DNA of 64,000 nt from NCBI GenBank assembly GCA_965248605.1, contig CBDFJV010000007.1:3131666-3195665 (forward strand). The letters run 5' to 3'. The first letter of the stretch is position 1, and every line of letters begins with the position of its first letter. Shown here in pieces: positions 1 to 8,224 of the stretch. This DNA is from CAUZJF01 sp965248605. GTDB lineage: Bacteria > Chloroflexota > Dehalococcoidia > Lucifugimonadales > CAUZJF01. The position numbers and the translations under genes are program-made. The notes under the pieces were generated by a model. The model was not told where the DNA came from and made no database searches. It saw only the letters and a list, made by a program, of their open reading frames with translations.

Positions 1-1
1 G

Positions 2-292
2 AACGCCGTGCCGGTCCGTCATGGACTGCGGGATGGTCGAGATCCGGCCGAAGTCCTAGCGCACGTCCCGGGAGCCCGGAAAGGAATCGAGCGGGCGTTG
101 AGAGAGTTGGGTTGGATGGACGGTCGCGCCTGCCTCGCCTCCGTAAGCGGCTACGGCGTGCTGGCTAGAGCCGGTAGAGCCAAACGGCCCGGAGTGGTAT
201 TCGCTCGTGCCGCCGCGAGGAAAGAGACCGACCCGTTGGAGGACGACCACAGCCGAGTCTTCGTCGGGCTGCCGTTGACAAAGGGCGATTAG
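2..292 (+). CDS. Unrecognised protein, C-terminal part (cut by window edge)
   Basis: The frame is open from the first complete codon to the TAG-terminated end, so the gene probably begins upstream of the window; a GTG at 8 is the first possible start inside it. About 94 residues are visible, rich in Arg and Ala, with a segment PGARKGIERALRELGW followed by a possible beta-alpha region. I do not recognise the family. The plus strand is preferred over the overlapping minus-strand frames because a strong Rho-independent terminator lies 28 bases beyond this stop in the right orientation. Confidence 0.5.
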   Translation, partial: NAVPVRHGLRDGRDPAEVLAHVPGARKGIERALRELGWMDGRACLASVSGYGVLARAGRAKRPGVVFARAAARKETDPLEDDHSRVFVGLPLTKGD

Positions 293-320
293 AAGCTGTC
301 GGGCATGCCAGTGGCAAACA

Positions 321-350
321 AGGCCGGGCGTATTCAACGCCCGGCCTTTT
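321..350 (+). terminator. Rho-independent terminator
   Basis: A perfect 11-bp stem (321-331 with 337-347) encloses a 5-base loop (ATTCA) and runs into TTTT. It lies 28 bases after the stop of the first gene and closes that transcription unit. Confidence 0.85.
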
Positions 351-720
351 GCGTGCTCGTCGTTTGCTAGAAGTAGACTCTGCTTCCGATCGTCCGGCGC
401 GGCGCTGGAACTGGAGTCGTTGATGTGTCTGTGTGCTGGCTGCCGCCGTATAGCGGGTTCCCACTCGACCTGCGATGGCTTGTCCTGTTCGAGATTCTCG
501 CGTTCTTCATCGTGGCCCCTCCCTCAGTGTTCGGGTGTCCGTCTGACCAACAACGACATCATCGCCTATTGTGTGCCGTGTGACATCGTCAGTTCGGGGG
601 TTTTGTAGTCGTCCTTCAGGATGACGAGCCGGCTCGTTCGACCGGATGATCGGCACGTACCACAGCGGCTGCGTACTTCGTTTGCTACACTGTTGGTACC
701 ATTTCCCGGAGTAGCGCAGC
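351..720. other. 370-bp stretch without a supported gene
   Basis: No frame here gives a convincing protein. A GTG-started plus-strand frame from 425 encodes a short hydrophobic stretch (WLVLFEILAFFIVAPP), which could be a remnant of a small membrane protein, but no ribosome-binding site or family resemblance supports it. The last bases (around 706-712, CCGGAGTAG) give a ribosome-binding site for the next small gene. Confidence 0.4.
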
Positions 721-846
721 ATGAACCTACCCGACCTTTCACCTTCGATGCTCTGGGCCTTCACCGCGATGGCGTTCGTCTACGGCACGGGCATGACCCT
801 GACGGTCGCGATCTTCGCGCTCGTTTATCTGTCGACTTCGGGCTGA
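721..846 (+). CDS. Small single-pass membrane protein (41 aa)
   Basis: An ATG frame of 41 residues ends at TGA 844-846. GGAG about 9 bases upstream is a reasonable ribosome-binding site. Residues 10-37 form one hydrophobic helix with small and aromatic residues (LWAFTAMAFVYG, then VAIFALVYL), so it is probably a single-span membrane peptide. The stop lies 3 bases before the GTG of the following hydrolase, which suggests a two-gene unit. No family is recognised. It is too short for routine gene calling, but length, start signal, spacing and composition all fit a real gene. Confidence 0.55.
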   Translation: MNLPDLSPSMLWAFTAMAFVYGTGMTLTVAIFALVYLSTSG

Positions 847-849
847 TTC

Positions 850-1974
850 GTGACGACTGAAACGAAGAAAACCGTCCCCGATTGGGTCACGTTCCCCAAG
901 GACGACTGGACCGAGATCACTCCGGAGGAGGCCGGACTCGACCCCGAGGAGTTCCAACGATTTCTAAATGGCCTGGACGTTCGAGGCGCCAGCTTCGCGG
1001 ACGAAGACCACACCGAGGGTAAGTTCGGCGCCGTGCTCACCCGCGGCGGCTATTTGATTCACACATGGGGAGACCGCCACTATCGGTTCCAGACGGCCTC
1101 TGTTGGCAAGGCCTTTTCCTGGGCGCTGATCGGGCTCGCAGTTGCCGAAGGACTCATCGACGCCGACGAGCCCATCAACAAGACGTGGACCGGCGAGGGC
1201 CAGCTGTCGCATCCCCACAAGTATCTGACTGCTGGCCACCATCGCGCCCTGACCTGGCGGCATCTCATCGGGCCCAAGGAGAAGAGCGAGCATTATGGCG
1301 GGTTCCCGATGGAGCTCGGACTCAGGTGGCGTAATGGGCAGAGCGGCATGGAGGACCCGGTAGAAGGGGTGCAAGAATGGGCGACGTGGACAGGCGACCC
1401 CTTCTACGACCTATACTCCCATGTCGAGCCGGGCACAATTGGCCACTACAGTAGCGCGGGGTTCTGGCGGCTGGGCCAGGCGCTGACGGCCGTCTGGGAC
1501 GCTGACCTCAAGGATGTCCTCGACGAAAAGCTGTTTGGCAAGATCGGGATATCGCCAAACTCTTGGGACTGGCTGACCGGCGAGTATGTCAAGGACCGCA
1601 AGTACTTCTACCCTACGTTACCAGACTCATACACCTATCTCGATCCTCCGTACGAGATCAACGGCCATCCGGTACGAAGCGGCCCAGGATGGGTCGTCAT
1701 CAGCGCGTCCGACCTCGCTCGCTATGGCCATCTCAACTCCACCGGGGGCGTTTGGAAGGGAGAGCAGGTCATTGATCCAATGTGGCTTCGGGGCCATAGC
1801 GGCGGCAACAAGAGCGGTCAATGCGGGGAGGGTGAGTATTTCACGGCGATGGGCGCCGTGACGACCGTGGGCCTGGACCACCCATACGCGACCGCTACGA
1901 CTAGCTTCATCCCAAGGGGGGTGTTCATCGGCACCGTGCGACGCTCAAATCCGGCCTACGGAGTGAGTCGATGA
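850..1974 (+). CDS. Serine hydrolase, beta-lactamase / penicillin-binding fold
   Basis: A 374-residue protein of the class C beta-lactamase-like (PF00144) group. Members are esterases, D-amino peptidases or cell-wall hydrolases more often than true beta-lactamases. The catalytic SxxK motif is visible as S84-V-G-K87 in TASVGKAFSW; a second conserved Tyr is in HYSSAG near 200, and a Gly-rich stretch near 315 could be the third motif region. There is no obvious signal peptide, so it may be cytoplasmic. The start is GTG at 850, three bases after the small membrane protein. The substrate cannot be told from sequence. Confidence 0.85.
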   Translation: MTTETKKTVPDWVTFPKDDWTEITPEEAGLDPEEFQRFLNGLDVRGASFADEDHTEGKFGAVLTRGGYLIHTWGDRHYRFQTASVGKAFSWALIGLAVAEGLIDADEPINKTWTGEGQLSHPHKYLTAGHHRALTWRHLIGPKEKSEHYGGFPMELGLRWRNGQSGMEDPVEGVQEWATWTGDPFYDLYSHVEPGTIGHYSSAGFWRLGQALTAVWDADLKDVLDEKLFGKIGISPNSWDWLTGEYVKDRKYFYPTLPDSYTYLDPPYEINGHPVRSGPGWVVISASDLARYGHLNSTGGVWKGEQVIDPMWLRGHSGGNKSGQCGEGEYFTAMGAVTTVGLDHPYATATTSFIPRGVFIGTVRRSNPAYGVSR

Positions 1975-1993
1975 CCTCTGAGGGACAACTCGT

Positions 1994-2767
1994 TTGAACC
2001 CGACCGATGCAGCTCTCCTAGTCGCAGGCGGACAGCACGACGGTGAGTCGATGCCTCTGGGTCCTCGTCTCTTCTCCATCGGTCGTCAACAGGGCATCGA
2101 CCTGTTCATAGACGACGTGTCAGCTTCGCGGCAGCATGCCGAGATCGTGGAAAAGGACGGCGACTACTATCTTCGTGACTTGGCCAGCACCAACGGGACC
2201 TTCGTCAACGGCCATCGTATGGGGGACAAGGAGCTGTTGTTACAGGACGAAGACAAGATACGAGTGGCCGGCAGCGAAGTCACCTACGTCTTCCGGTATA
2301 CGGGATACCAAACTCAGCAGCTGACCGTCGCGCTGTCTACCGATAGGCCGCCTGACGTAACGGTGGAAGAAGATGCGCCTGACTCGGTATCCGTAGAGTC
2401 CGGCGAACTCTACGACGGAACGGTCCGGCTACGGGTCGTCGGGGATACCGGTCTGCTGGTTGAATTCGCCAAAAACCTGCGCAACAAGCCGGGCCTTCGT
2501 TTACTGCGCCTGGCTAAACACGGTAACGGCGACATGGGACTTTGGGTAGGTCTCCGAGAACCCATGGACTTGACGGCCGAGCTCAGGACGATCGCTGGTG
2601 TTAGCAACGTAAGTACGCCTGGAGGTCGCGATCTGAGCCCCAAAAGCCAAGATAACCCTCTCACGGTGTTGCTCGACCTCCAGAATCCCGAGCGCTGCTA
2701 CTACTGCGGCGGCATGTTGAGGCCTGGCTCCAACGTCTGCGACACCTGCCGGAAGACTATGGCCTAG
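1994..2767 (+). CDS. FHA-domain protein with C-terminal zinc ribbon
   Basis: A 257-residue cytoplasmic protein. Residues 20-100 form a forkhead-associated domain, which binds phosphothreonine: G30-R31, S45-R-Q-H48 and the N67-G / N72-G turn (STNGTFVNG) are all in place. A middle region (about 133-205, GTVRLRV ... LRLLRL ... LWVGLREP) is a second compact domain of unassigned function. The last 23 residues carry C235-x2-C238 ... C249-x2-C252, a zinc-ribbon pair. The start is TTG 1994, 19 bases after the hydrolase. It probably acts as a phospho-dependent adaptor; no Ser/Thr kinase is encoded nearby. Confidence 0.88.
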   Translation: MNPTDAALLVAGGQHDGESMPLGPRLFSIGRQQGIDLFIDDVSASRQHAEIVEKDGDYYLRDLASTNGTFVNGHRMGDKELLLQDEDKIRVAGSEVTYVFRYTGYQTQQLTVALSTDRPPDVTVEEDAPDSVSVESGELYDGTVRLRVVGDTGLLVEFAKNLRNKPGLRLLRLAKHGNGDMGLWVGLREPMDLTAELRTIAGVSNVSTPGGRDLSPKSQDNPLTVLLDLQNPERCYYCGGMLRPGSNVCDTCRKTMA

Positions 2768-2813
2768 ACATCCGGATTCGCGGACTGCAGCCGCTTTACG
2801 CGGCCATCCCTGA

Positions 2814-3407
2814 TCACGCCAGACAAAGTATCCGTGCGGCTTTGATCGCCATCGTTGGAAGCGGCTCTACCACTTTACGCAGCTTCGAACTCACCCAGGC
2901 AGCGGCGAAGCCGATGGCCGCCGCCGCGATAATGTCCAAGGGGTAGTGGACCCCCGCGTAGACGCGTGAGAATCCGAACAGGGCCGCGAGCAGCGTTAAT
3001 GCCGTCCCAAGGCGTCTGTCGATGCCCCACACCGCGGCGGCCAAGCCGAACATGGCCGCCGCCGAGTTAGCCGGAAAAGAAGAGTCCGTAGGCTCGTAGA
3101 AGAGCAGGCTAACGTCGAGGTCAACAAAAGGCCGGTCCCGGAAGTACAGGACGTTTAGCGCGAACACGCTTCCACTGGCAATCGCCATCGACGCCAGCGC
3201 TACGAGCACCCCTACCTGGTTGCGCATCCGTGCGGCTGAGTCGCCACCGGCGAACCAGAGTCCCAGCAGCGTCAGAGCCATGGCCGCCGTGGCAAGGTAG
3301 TCGCTAACGACCCACTCTATCGCCGAGTCGAAGAGTGGGAACGCGCCTACCATTCCGTTTATCCAGAGAAATACGACTTCGTCTGTGCGCGCCAATTGTT
3401 CCGCCAA
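2814..3407 (-). CDS. PAP2-family membrane phosphatase homologue with altered motifs
   Basis: A 197-residue multi-pass membrane protein of the type 2 phosphatidic acid phosphatase family, whose members dephosphorylate lipid phosphates such as undecaprenyl pyrophosphate. Motif 3 is intact (S147-R148-x5-H154-x3-D158 in SRVYAGVHYPLD). Motif 1 (K-x6-RP) reads N85-x6-R92-P93, and motif 2 (usually PSxH) reads P112-A-N-S115, so the Lys and the general-acid His are replaced. Activity is therefore uncertain. It overlaps the preceding membrane gene by 49 bases; a later start is possible but would cut into the first conserved segment. It is the third gene of the ilvE transcription unit. Confidence 0.82.
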   Translation of the reverse strand: MAEQLARTDEVVFLWINGMVGAFPLFDSAIEWVVSDYLATAAMALTLLGLWFAGGDSAARMRNQVGVLVALASMAIASGSVFALNVLYFRDRPFVDLDVSLLFYEPTDSSFPANSAAAMFGLAAAVWGIDRRLGTALTLLAALFGFSRVYAGVHYPLDIIAAAAIGFAAAWVSSKLRKVVEPLPTMAIKAARILCLA

Positions 3408-3799
3408 TATCTTAGGCTAAGGCGAACCGCTCTTAAGTAGCTCGTCCGAGTCAAGGCCGTGAGACCGTCAATCGGTGTCTGCCCTCGGCCTGTCATCCGC
3501 GCGTTAATGATGGAGGTCAGCAGTGAGGTAGCCATGGTCGCGCTGATCGTGCCTAGGAAGAAGAGCAGGGCCTGATCATTGCCGTCGAGGCCACCTTCGT
3601 AGTCGTTGATGTTACGCGTCTCGGACGTGAAGAACCAGACGAAGGCGATGACTGGGGTGGCGAGGCCCAACGTACGGGCTAGGAGGGGGGACTTGAAGAC
3701 CAGGAGTCCTTGAAGATTGCCCAGCGATGCGGCTACCTGAATCACCCCTACGTTGGCAACCAGCGCGAACAGATAGTAGTCGACGGCGAAGTTGAACAT
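3359..3799 (-). CDS. Conserved membrane protein of unknown function
   Basis: A 146-residue protein with about three hydrophobic spans (roughly 8-25, 43-58 and 77-95), separated by an acidic loop (TRNINDYEGGLDGNDQ), and a basic tail. No enzymatic motif is seen. It starts 16 bases after the ilvE stop and overlaps the PAP2 homologue, so the three genes are probably co-transcribed. The function is unknown. Confidence 0.7.
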   Translation of the reverse strand: MFNFAVDYYLFALVANVGVIQVAASLGNLQGLLVFKSPLLARTLGLATPVIAFVWFFTSETRNINDYEGGLDGNDQALLFFLGTISATMATSLLTSIINARMTGRGQTPIDGLTALTRTSYLRAVRLSLRYWRNNWRAQTKSYFSG

Positions 3800-3815
3800 C
3801 GCGCGATGCCGCGCG

Positions 3816-4745
3816 CTAACCCTCGAGGGGAACGGCGGTGCACCAATCGAGGTACTTGGGATTGTTACCCTTGATTACGTCGGCGTAGAGCCCCTGGATC
3901 GACCGAGTCGTCTCGCCGACTTCCCCGTCCCCGATGGCGCGGTTGTCGAGGTGGCCTACGGGCGTGACGTGTGCCGCGGTCCCAGTAAGGAAGATCTCGT
4001 CGGCCAGGTACAACTCGCTCCGGTAGACATGCCGTTCCACGATGTCGAGGCTCAGCTCTTCTCTTGCGAGAGTGAACACCGAGTCCCTGGTGATGCCGGT
4101 CAGGTTGTTGTCGCCTAGTTCCGGCGTCGAGATCACGCCTTTCGAGACGACGAACAGGTTCTCGCCGGTGCCCTCCGCGACGGTGCCGTTCTGGTTCAGC
4201 AAAATGCCCTCGTCGAAGCCGGCCAGCGACGCCTCGGTCTTCGCAAGGATCGAATTGACGTAGGTACCCGAGACTTTGATCCGGGTGGGGATGTTCGTGT
4301 CCTCGAGCCGGCGCCACGACGACGTGCAGCACTTGATAGCTCCATCGGTGTCGATGTACGCCCCGAAGGGAATTACGATGATGGCAAAGTCACTGGCGAG
4401 CTCGTGAAGTCTGAGGTTGGCGACGAGTTCCTCGCTCTTGTAGGTGATCGGCCGAATATAAACGTCCTCTGTATACCCGGCGCTCTGGACAAGGTCAACA
4501 GTTATCTGACATAAGTCGTCGATGGAGTATGGGATGTCCATCATCATGATCCGGCATCCTTGGAGCATCCGCTCGTAGTGTTCCCGCAGCCTGAAGATGA
4601 ACATCTTGCCTTGTTCATCGTTCCAGTTGCCCCGGACGCCCTCGAATACTGCCGTCCCGTAGTGGAGGGCGTGCGTCATGATGCTGACTCTGGCGTCCGA
4701 GATCGGCACGATTTCGCCCCGAAAGAATGCCAGTTGCTTGGGCAT
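3816..4745 (-). CDS. ilvE: Branched-chain amino acid aminotransferase
   Basis: A 309-residue fold type IV PLP enzyme that interconverts branched-chain amino acids and their 2-oxo acids with glutamate/2-oxoglutarate. The PLP lysine is K157 (RIKVSGTYVNS). The family segments HALHYGTAVFEG (near 25-36), GYTEDVYIRP (90-99) and the cofactor phosphate loop EGTGENLF are present. The length is normal. The ATG at 4745 has AGGAG upstream and a TATAAT -10 element about 35 bases upstream, so the untranslated leader is short with no room for a T-box. It leads a unit with two membrane proteins and is divergent from proB. Confidence 0.95.
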   Translation of the reverse strand: MPKQLAFFRGEIVPISDARVSIMTHALHYGTAVFEGVRGNWNDEQGKMFIFRLREHYERMLQGCRIMMMDIPYSIDDLCQITVDLVQSAGYTEDVYIRPITYKSEELVANLRLHELASDFAIIVIPFGAYIDTDGAIKCCTSSWRRLEDTNIPTRIKVSGTYVNSILAKTEASLAGFDEGILLNQNGTVAEGTGENLFVVSKGVISTPELGDNNLTGITRDSVFTLAREELSLDIVERHVYRSELYLADEIFLTGTAAHVTPVGHLDNRAIGDGEVGETTRSIQGLYADVIKGNNPKYLDWCTAVPLEG

Positions 4746-4778
4746 ATCGAGTCTACTCCTTGCAGAAGTTGCCCGCAG

Positions 4779-4807
4779 ATTATAAGTCGTGAGACACGAT
4801 ACGTAAA
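4779..4807 (-). promoter_or_regulatory. Promoter of ilvE
   Basis: On the minus strand a perfect TATAAT -10 (4784 to 4779) lies 17 bases after a weak TTTACG -35 (4807 to 4802), giving a leader of about 27 bases to the ilvE ATG. Confidence 0.6.
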
Positions 4808-4835
4808 CGAAGCACGGTCTTATGAAGGGTTACGC

Positions 4836-4841
4836 TATAAT
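4836..4841 (+). promoter_or_regulatory. -10 element of the proB promoter
   Basis: A perfect TATAAT sits 32 bases before the proB ATG. No good -35 is visible at 16-18 bases, so the promoter may depend on an activator. Confidence 0.5.
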
Positions 4842-4873
4842 GGCAGCTACGTTCACTACCGCCTCGGACCCCT

Positions 4874-6025
4874 ATGATGAACGCCCTCAGCGCGAGCACG
4901 CAGAGCTCCGAACAGACCAACTATCGGCGAATCGTCGTTAAAGCAGGGACGACCCTACTGACTGACTCTGCGGGCGGCCTCGACCTGGAAACGATGGAGG
5001 CCCTCGTGCGGCAGATGGCCCAGCTCCATCGCGACGGCGCCGACGTGATCTTCGTCACGTCGGGGGCGGTGGCGGCCGGGCGCCACGTGCTCGACACGAT
5101 CACGGACAGTAAAGACGTTCCATTCCGACAAGTCCTTGCGGCGGCCGGTCAGGGCCGCTTGATGCATACTTACGGGCAGCTCTTCGGCGGGCACGAAATC
5201 ACCGTCGCTCAAGCCCTACTTACGCGCAAGGACCTTCAAGACCGGCTTGGCTACCTGAACGTACGCAATACGCTGCTGGCGCTACTCGAGCTGAAGGTGA
5301 TCCCAATCGTTAACGAGAACGACGTGGTTTCGATCGACGAGCTCGAAGGGGAGGTCTTCGGCGACAACGACAACCTTTCGGCGATGGTCGCCAATCTGGT
5401 GGACGCCGACCTGCTCGCGCTGCTGGGTAGGGTGGAGGGGCTGTTCACCGCCGACCCGAACGTGGACCCGTCGGCGAAGCTGATTCCTACCGTGGAAAGG
5501 CTTGACGACGTCGAGGCCCTGGGTGGACGGTCGTGGGACGGTCAGGGGCAGGGCGGAATGGCCACAAAGCTCGAGGCCGCAAGACTGGCCACTGCTTCGG
5601 GAATTGACGTAACGGTGACCGGCGGTCGTAACCCTGAAGTGCTGACCCGCCTCGCCGGCGGCGAGCGAATCGGGACCTTCTTTCCGGCAACGGGAAGCAA
5701 GATGGAGAGCCGCAAACGCTGGATGCTCAGCGGCGTGTCGACCAAGGGCGAGATCGTGGTCGATCAAGGCGCATCAACCGCCGTCGTTGACCGCAACCGT
5801 AGCCTACTGCCGGCCGGCATAAAAGAGGTGGAAGGCTCCTTCGACCGCGGCGACATCGTGTCGATCTTGGCTCCCGGAGACGGTCAGATCGCGGCGGGCA
5901 TCGCCAACTACGGCTCCGACGACCTCACGCGCATCAAGGGACGGCGGTCCGACCGTATCGAGGAGCTTCTTGGTCATCACTACGGAGACGAGGCGGTCCA
6001 CAGGAACAACATGGTGATACTATAA
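4874..6025 (+). CDS. proB: Glutamate 5-kinase
   Basis: A 383-residue two-domain enzyme that phosphorylates the gamma-carboxylate of glutamate with ATP, the first and proline-feedback-controlled step of proline synthesis. The amino acid kinase domain covers about 20-265, with VVKAGTTLL at the ATP site (K23), VTSGAVAAGR (61-70) and NENDVVS (near 147). A PUA domain follows (about 285-375, IVVDQGASTAVVDR). The ATG at 4874 has no strong Shine-Dalgarno. The partner gene proA lies 445 bases downstream, separated by an unrelated small gene. Confidence 0.96.
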   Translation: MMNALSASTQSSEQTNYRRIVVKAGTTLLTDSAGGLDLETMEALVRQMAQLHRDGADVIFVTSGAVAAGRHVLDTITDSKDVPFRQVLAAAGQGRLMHTYGQLFGGHEITVAQALLTRKDLQDRLGYLNVRNTLLALLELKVIPIVNENDVVSIDELEGEVFGDNDNLSAMVANLVDADLLALLGRVEGLFTADPNVDPSAKLIPTVERLDDVEALGGRSWDGQGQGGMATKLEAARLATASGIDVTVTGGRNPEVLTRLAGGERIGTFFPATGSKMESRKRWMLSGVSTKGEIVVDQGASTAVVDRNRSLLPAGIKEVEGSFDRGDIVSILAPGDGQIAAGIANYGSDDLTRIKGRRSDRIEELLGHHYGDEAVHRNNMVIL

Positions 6026-6076
6026 GGTCTGGATAGCAGCGCGATCAGGTGCCAGACGGACGAAAGGCATTGGCTA

Positions 6077-6460
6077 GTGGGCGTTTTCGAGATCAAGATC
6101 GGCGGCCGCTCATGGCCTCAAGGAAGTCGGCAAAAACTGGGCGTGTATCAGGCCTCTCTCTCTGGAGGTAAAGTCTACAAGACCAAGTCCGCGCGCTTGT
6201 ATCTTGAGGGATCGTGCGACGCTAACCGACTAAAGGACGAAGTAATACCTAAGGTAAAGGAATACATCCGAAGCGGACACAAGATAAAGCTCCCTGTTGC
6301 AGTGGAGTGCTATGTATCAAAGAGACCTTCACTGGGAGACTGGCGAGGCGGAGCTCGTCGGGTTCCTGATTCCAAGTCGCGACGATTGAAGTTCTTCGTC
6401 AATGAAGGCTATGCGGCTTTTGAAGTTGCCGAAGACGGCACTTTATTGGACCCGATCTAG
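6077..6460 (+). CDS. Unknown 127-aa protein between proB and proA
   Basis: GTG-started frame of 127 residues: a short N-terminal beta-like stretch, a Lys-rich middle (LKDEVIPKVKEYIRSGHKI) and a basic C-terminal third. No known domain is recognised. Its codons and base composition look less GC-biased (more AAA, AGG and TAT) than those of proB and proA. Its TAG stop overlaps the AGGAG used by proA, so it is translated in series with proA. It may be a late insertion into a proBA operon. Confidence 0.6.
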   Translation: MGVFEIKIGGRSWPQGSRQKLGVYQASLSGGKVYKTKSARLYLEGSCDANRLKDEVIPKVKEYIRSGHKIKLPVAVECYVSKRPSLGDWRGGARRVPDSKSRRLKFFVNEGYAAFEVAEDGTLLDPI

Positions 6461-6463
6461 GAG
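6459..6463 (+). promoter_or_regulatory. Ribosome-binding site fixing the proA start
   Basis: AGGAG, 7 bases before TTG 6471, selects that codon over the earlier in-frame ATG at 6402, which would overlap the previous gene and add 23 residues unlike ProA. Confidence 0.75.
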
Positions 6464-6470
6464 AACTTGC

Positions 6471-7745
6471 TTGCAATCGGTCACAGTAGATCTTGAGCCA
6501 CAGGGCAAGAACGCGAGGAAGGCCTCTCGGTCGCTGGCCCGGCTTCCCGGCCGGGTGAAAGACGAGGCCCTGCGCAATGTCGCCGACGGACTCCGATCCC
6601 GAAGCGATGAGATACTCGAAGCGAACGCAAAAGACACTGATGCAGGCGAACGCGACGGTCTCAGCGCCTCGATTCTCGATCGACTGCTCCTGAACGCGGA
6701 ACGGCTCTCCGCTCTGGCCGATGATGTCCGCGCCGTGGCAGCACTCCCGGACCCTCTCGGCGAAAGCTTCGACGTACGCGAGTTGCCCAACGGACTCAAG
6801 GCAGGAAAGCGACGCGTGCCTCTCGGGGTGGTCGGGGCCATCTACGAGAACCGGCCCAACGTCACCATCGACATCGCGGTCCTGTGCCTCAAGTCGGGGA
6901 ACGCCGTCATCCTGCGTGGCGGACGGGAGGCAATCAATTCGAATACGGCGCTGGCCGGGCTCGTGCGGGACTGTATCGCCGAGACTGGGGTGCCTCGGGA
7001 CGCTGTCCAGTTCGTCGAGTCCACTGACAGGGTACTTGTGGGTGAGATGCTGAAGATGAAGGAGTACATCGATCTCATCATCCCCCGTGGGGGCTCAGAG
7101 CTTGTCAGGCGCGTCGCTGCCGAAGCAACGATGCCTGCCGTCACCGGCGGAATCGGCGTATGCCACGCGTACATAGATCGGACCGCTAACGTGGACAACG
7201 GCGTCGCGATAGCCCACGACTCCAAGGTCTCACGGCCGTCGGTCTGCAACGCTCTCGATACGGTACTCGTGCACTCGGCCATCGCGCCCGGCTACCTGCC
7301 CAAGCTGGCCGAGGACTGGGGTCGCGCCGGCGTCGAGATGCGGTGCGACCGCCGGGCGCTGAGCATACTGGGTAGCATCGACGGCCGGGCCCTGATCCCG
7401 GCGTCTGACGATGACTGGGGCACCGAGTTCCTGTCACTCACGGCCTCGGTGAAGGTCGTCGATTCACTGGACGAAGCGCTTGAACATATCGAGACTTACG
7501 GCTCCGGACACACCGATGTCATCGTGACCGAGGACTACTCCGCTGCGAACCGGTTCCTCGAAGAGGTCGATTCCGGGGTCGTCATGATCAACGCGAGCAC
7601 GCGGTTCAACGACGGCGGCCAGCTGGGGTTGGGCGCAGAGGTCGCCATAAGTACCAACAAGATGCATGCTCGCGGCCCAATGGGGCTCAAAGAACTGACC
7701 TCGTACAAGTGGACGGTGCAAGGCAGCGGCCAGGTAAGAACGTAG
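6471..7745 (+). CDS. proA: Gamma-glutamyl phosphate reductase
   Basis: A 424-residue aldehyde-dehydrogenase-superfamily enzyme that reduces gamma-glutamyl phosphate to glutamate semialdehyde with NADPH in proline synthesis. The catalytic cysteine is C231 (GGIGVCHAYID), and NRPNVT (127-132) with LRGGREA form the cofactor site. Length from the TTG at 6471 matches the family. It lies downstream of proB and a small unknown gene on the same strand and is presumably co-transcribed with them. Confidence 0.95.
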   Translation: MQSVTVDLEPQGKNARKASRSLARLPGRVKDEALRNVADGLRSRSDEILEANAKDTDAGERDGLSASILDRLLLNAERLSALADDVRAVAALPDPLGESFDVRELPNGLKAGKRRVPLGVVGAIYENRPNVTIDIAVLCLKSGNAVILRGGREAINSNTALAGLVRDCIAETGVPRDAVQFVESTDRVLVGEMLKMKEYIDLIIPRGGSELVRRVAAEATMPAVTGGIGVCHAYIDRTANVDNGVAIAHDSKVSRPSVCNALDTVLVHSAIAPGYLPKLAEDWGRAGVEMRCDRRALSILGSIDGRALIPASDDDWGTEFLSLTASVKVVDSLDEALEHIETYGSGHTDVIVTEDYSAANRFLEEVDSGVVMINASTRFNDGGQLGLGAEVAISTNKMHARGPMGLKELTSYKWTVQGSGQVRT

Positions 7746-7894
7746 TTGATCGGAGGTCCCGCCTTCTGGTCGGGTCCGGACCTGTCCCGAGCAAAGCCGA
7801 AGGGATGAAGCCCTAGTTCCATGCTAGGGTGGATGGGATTCAACGGGACCTGCTGACGTTTCACGCCAGCTATACAGACAATCGGTAGGTGAAA

Positions 7895-8215
7895 ATGGCA
7901 GACTTCTACTTCGAACGAGAGTGCAGAACAGCTTCATCCGAGTGTCATACAATCCTTCAGGACGAGAACGCAATCGGGCGTGTCGACGTCCACTTCGCCA
8001 ATCCCGATATCCACGCAACCCTCAACGTCGCCGAGAGCTTGACAAACGACGATATCCAGGACCTGATCGATACGGTCGACGAGGAGATACTCGACTCTGT
8101 AGGGATCGTGAGAGGGGAGGTCATAGTCCATGTCCACCAGGGACAGGACCTTGGCGTCTTCAGCACGCGCAACTTCACTGGGAACGGCGGGGGCGGGCAT
8201 CAGCACAACAGCTAG
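7895..8215 (+). CDS. Small acidic protein of unknown function
   Basis: A 106-residue cytoplasmic protein read from ATG 7895 (GGTAGG just upstream; a GTG at 7889 is also in frame). It has an acidic central part (NDDIQDLIDTVDEEILDSVG), a possible beta-sheet segment GEVIVHVHQGQ, and a Gly/His-rich tail (GNGGGGHQH) that could bind metal. The family is not recognised. It precedes the Uma2 nuclease gene by 9 bases and is probably co-transcribed with it. Confidence 0.65.
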   Translation: MADFYFERECRTASSECHTILQDENAIGRVDVHFANPDIHATLNVAESLTNDDIQDLIDTVDEEILDSVGIVRGEVIVHVHQGQDLGVFSTRNFTGNGGGGHQHNS

Positions 8216-8224
8216 GGGACCGGC

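Noticed and set aside
420..608. 62-codon plus-strand frame in the first gap
   Set aside because: Cysteine- and serine-rich with no ribosome-binding site or family resemblance; a hydrophobic neighbour frame is no better supported.
7811..7829. CCCTAG/CTAGGG hairpin after proA as a terminator
   Set aside because: Six-base stem without T-tract; too weak to call.
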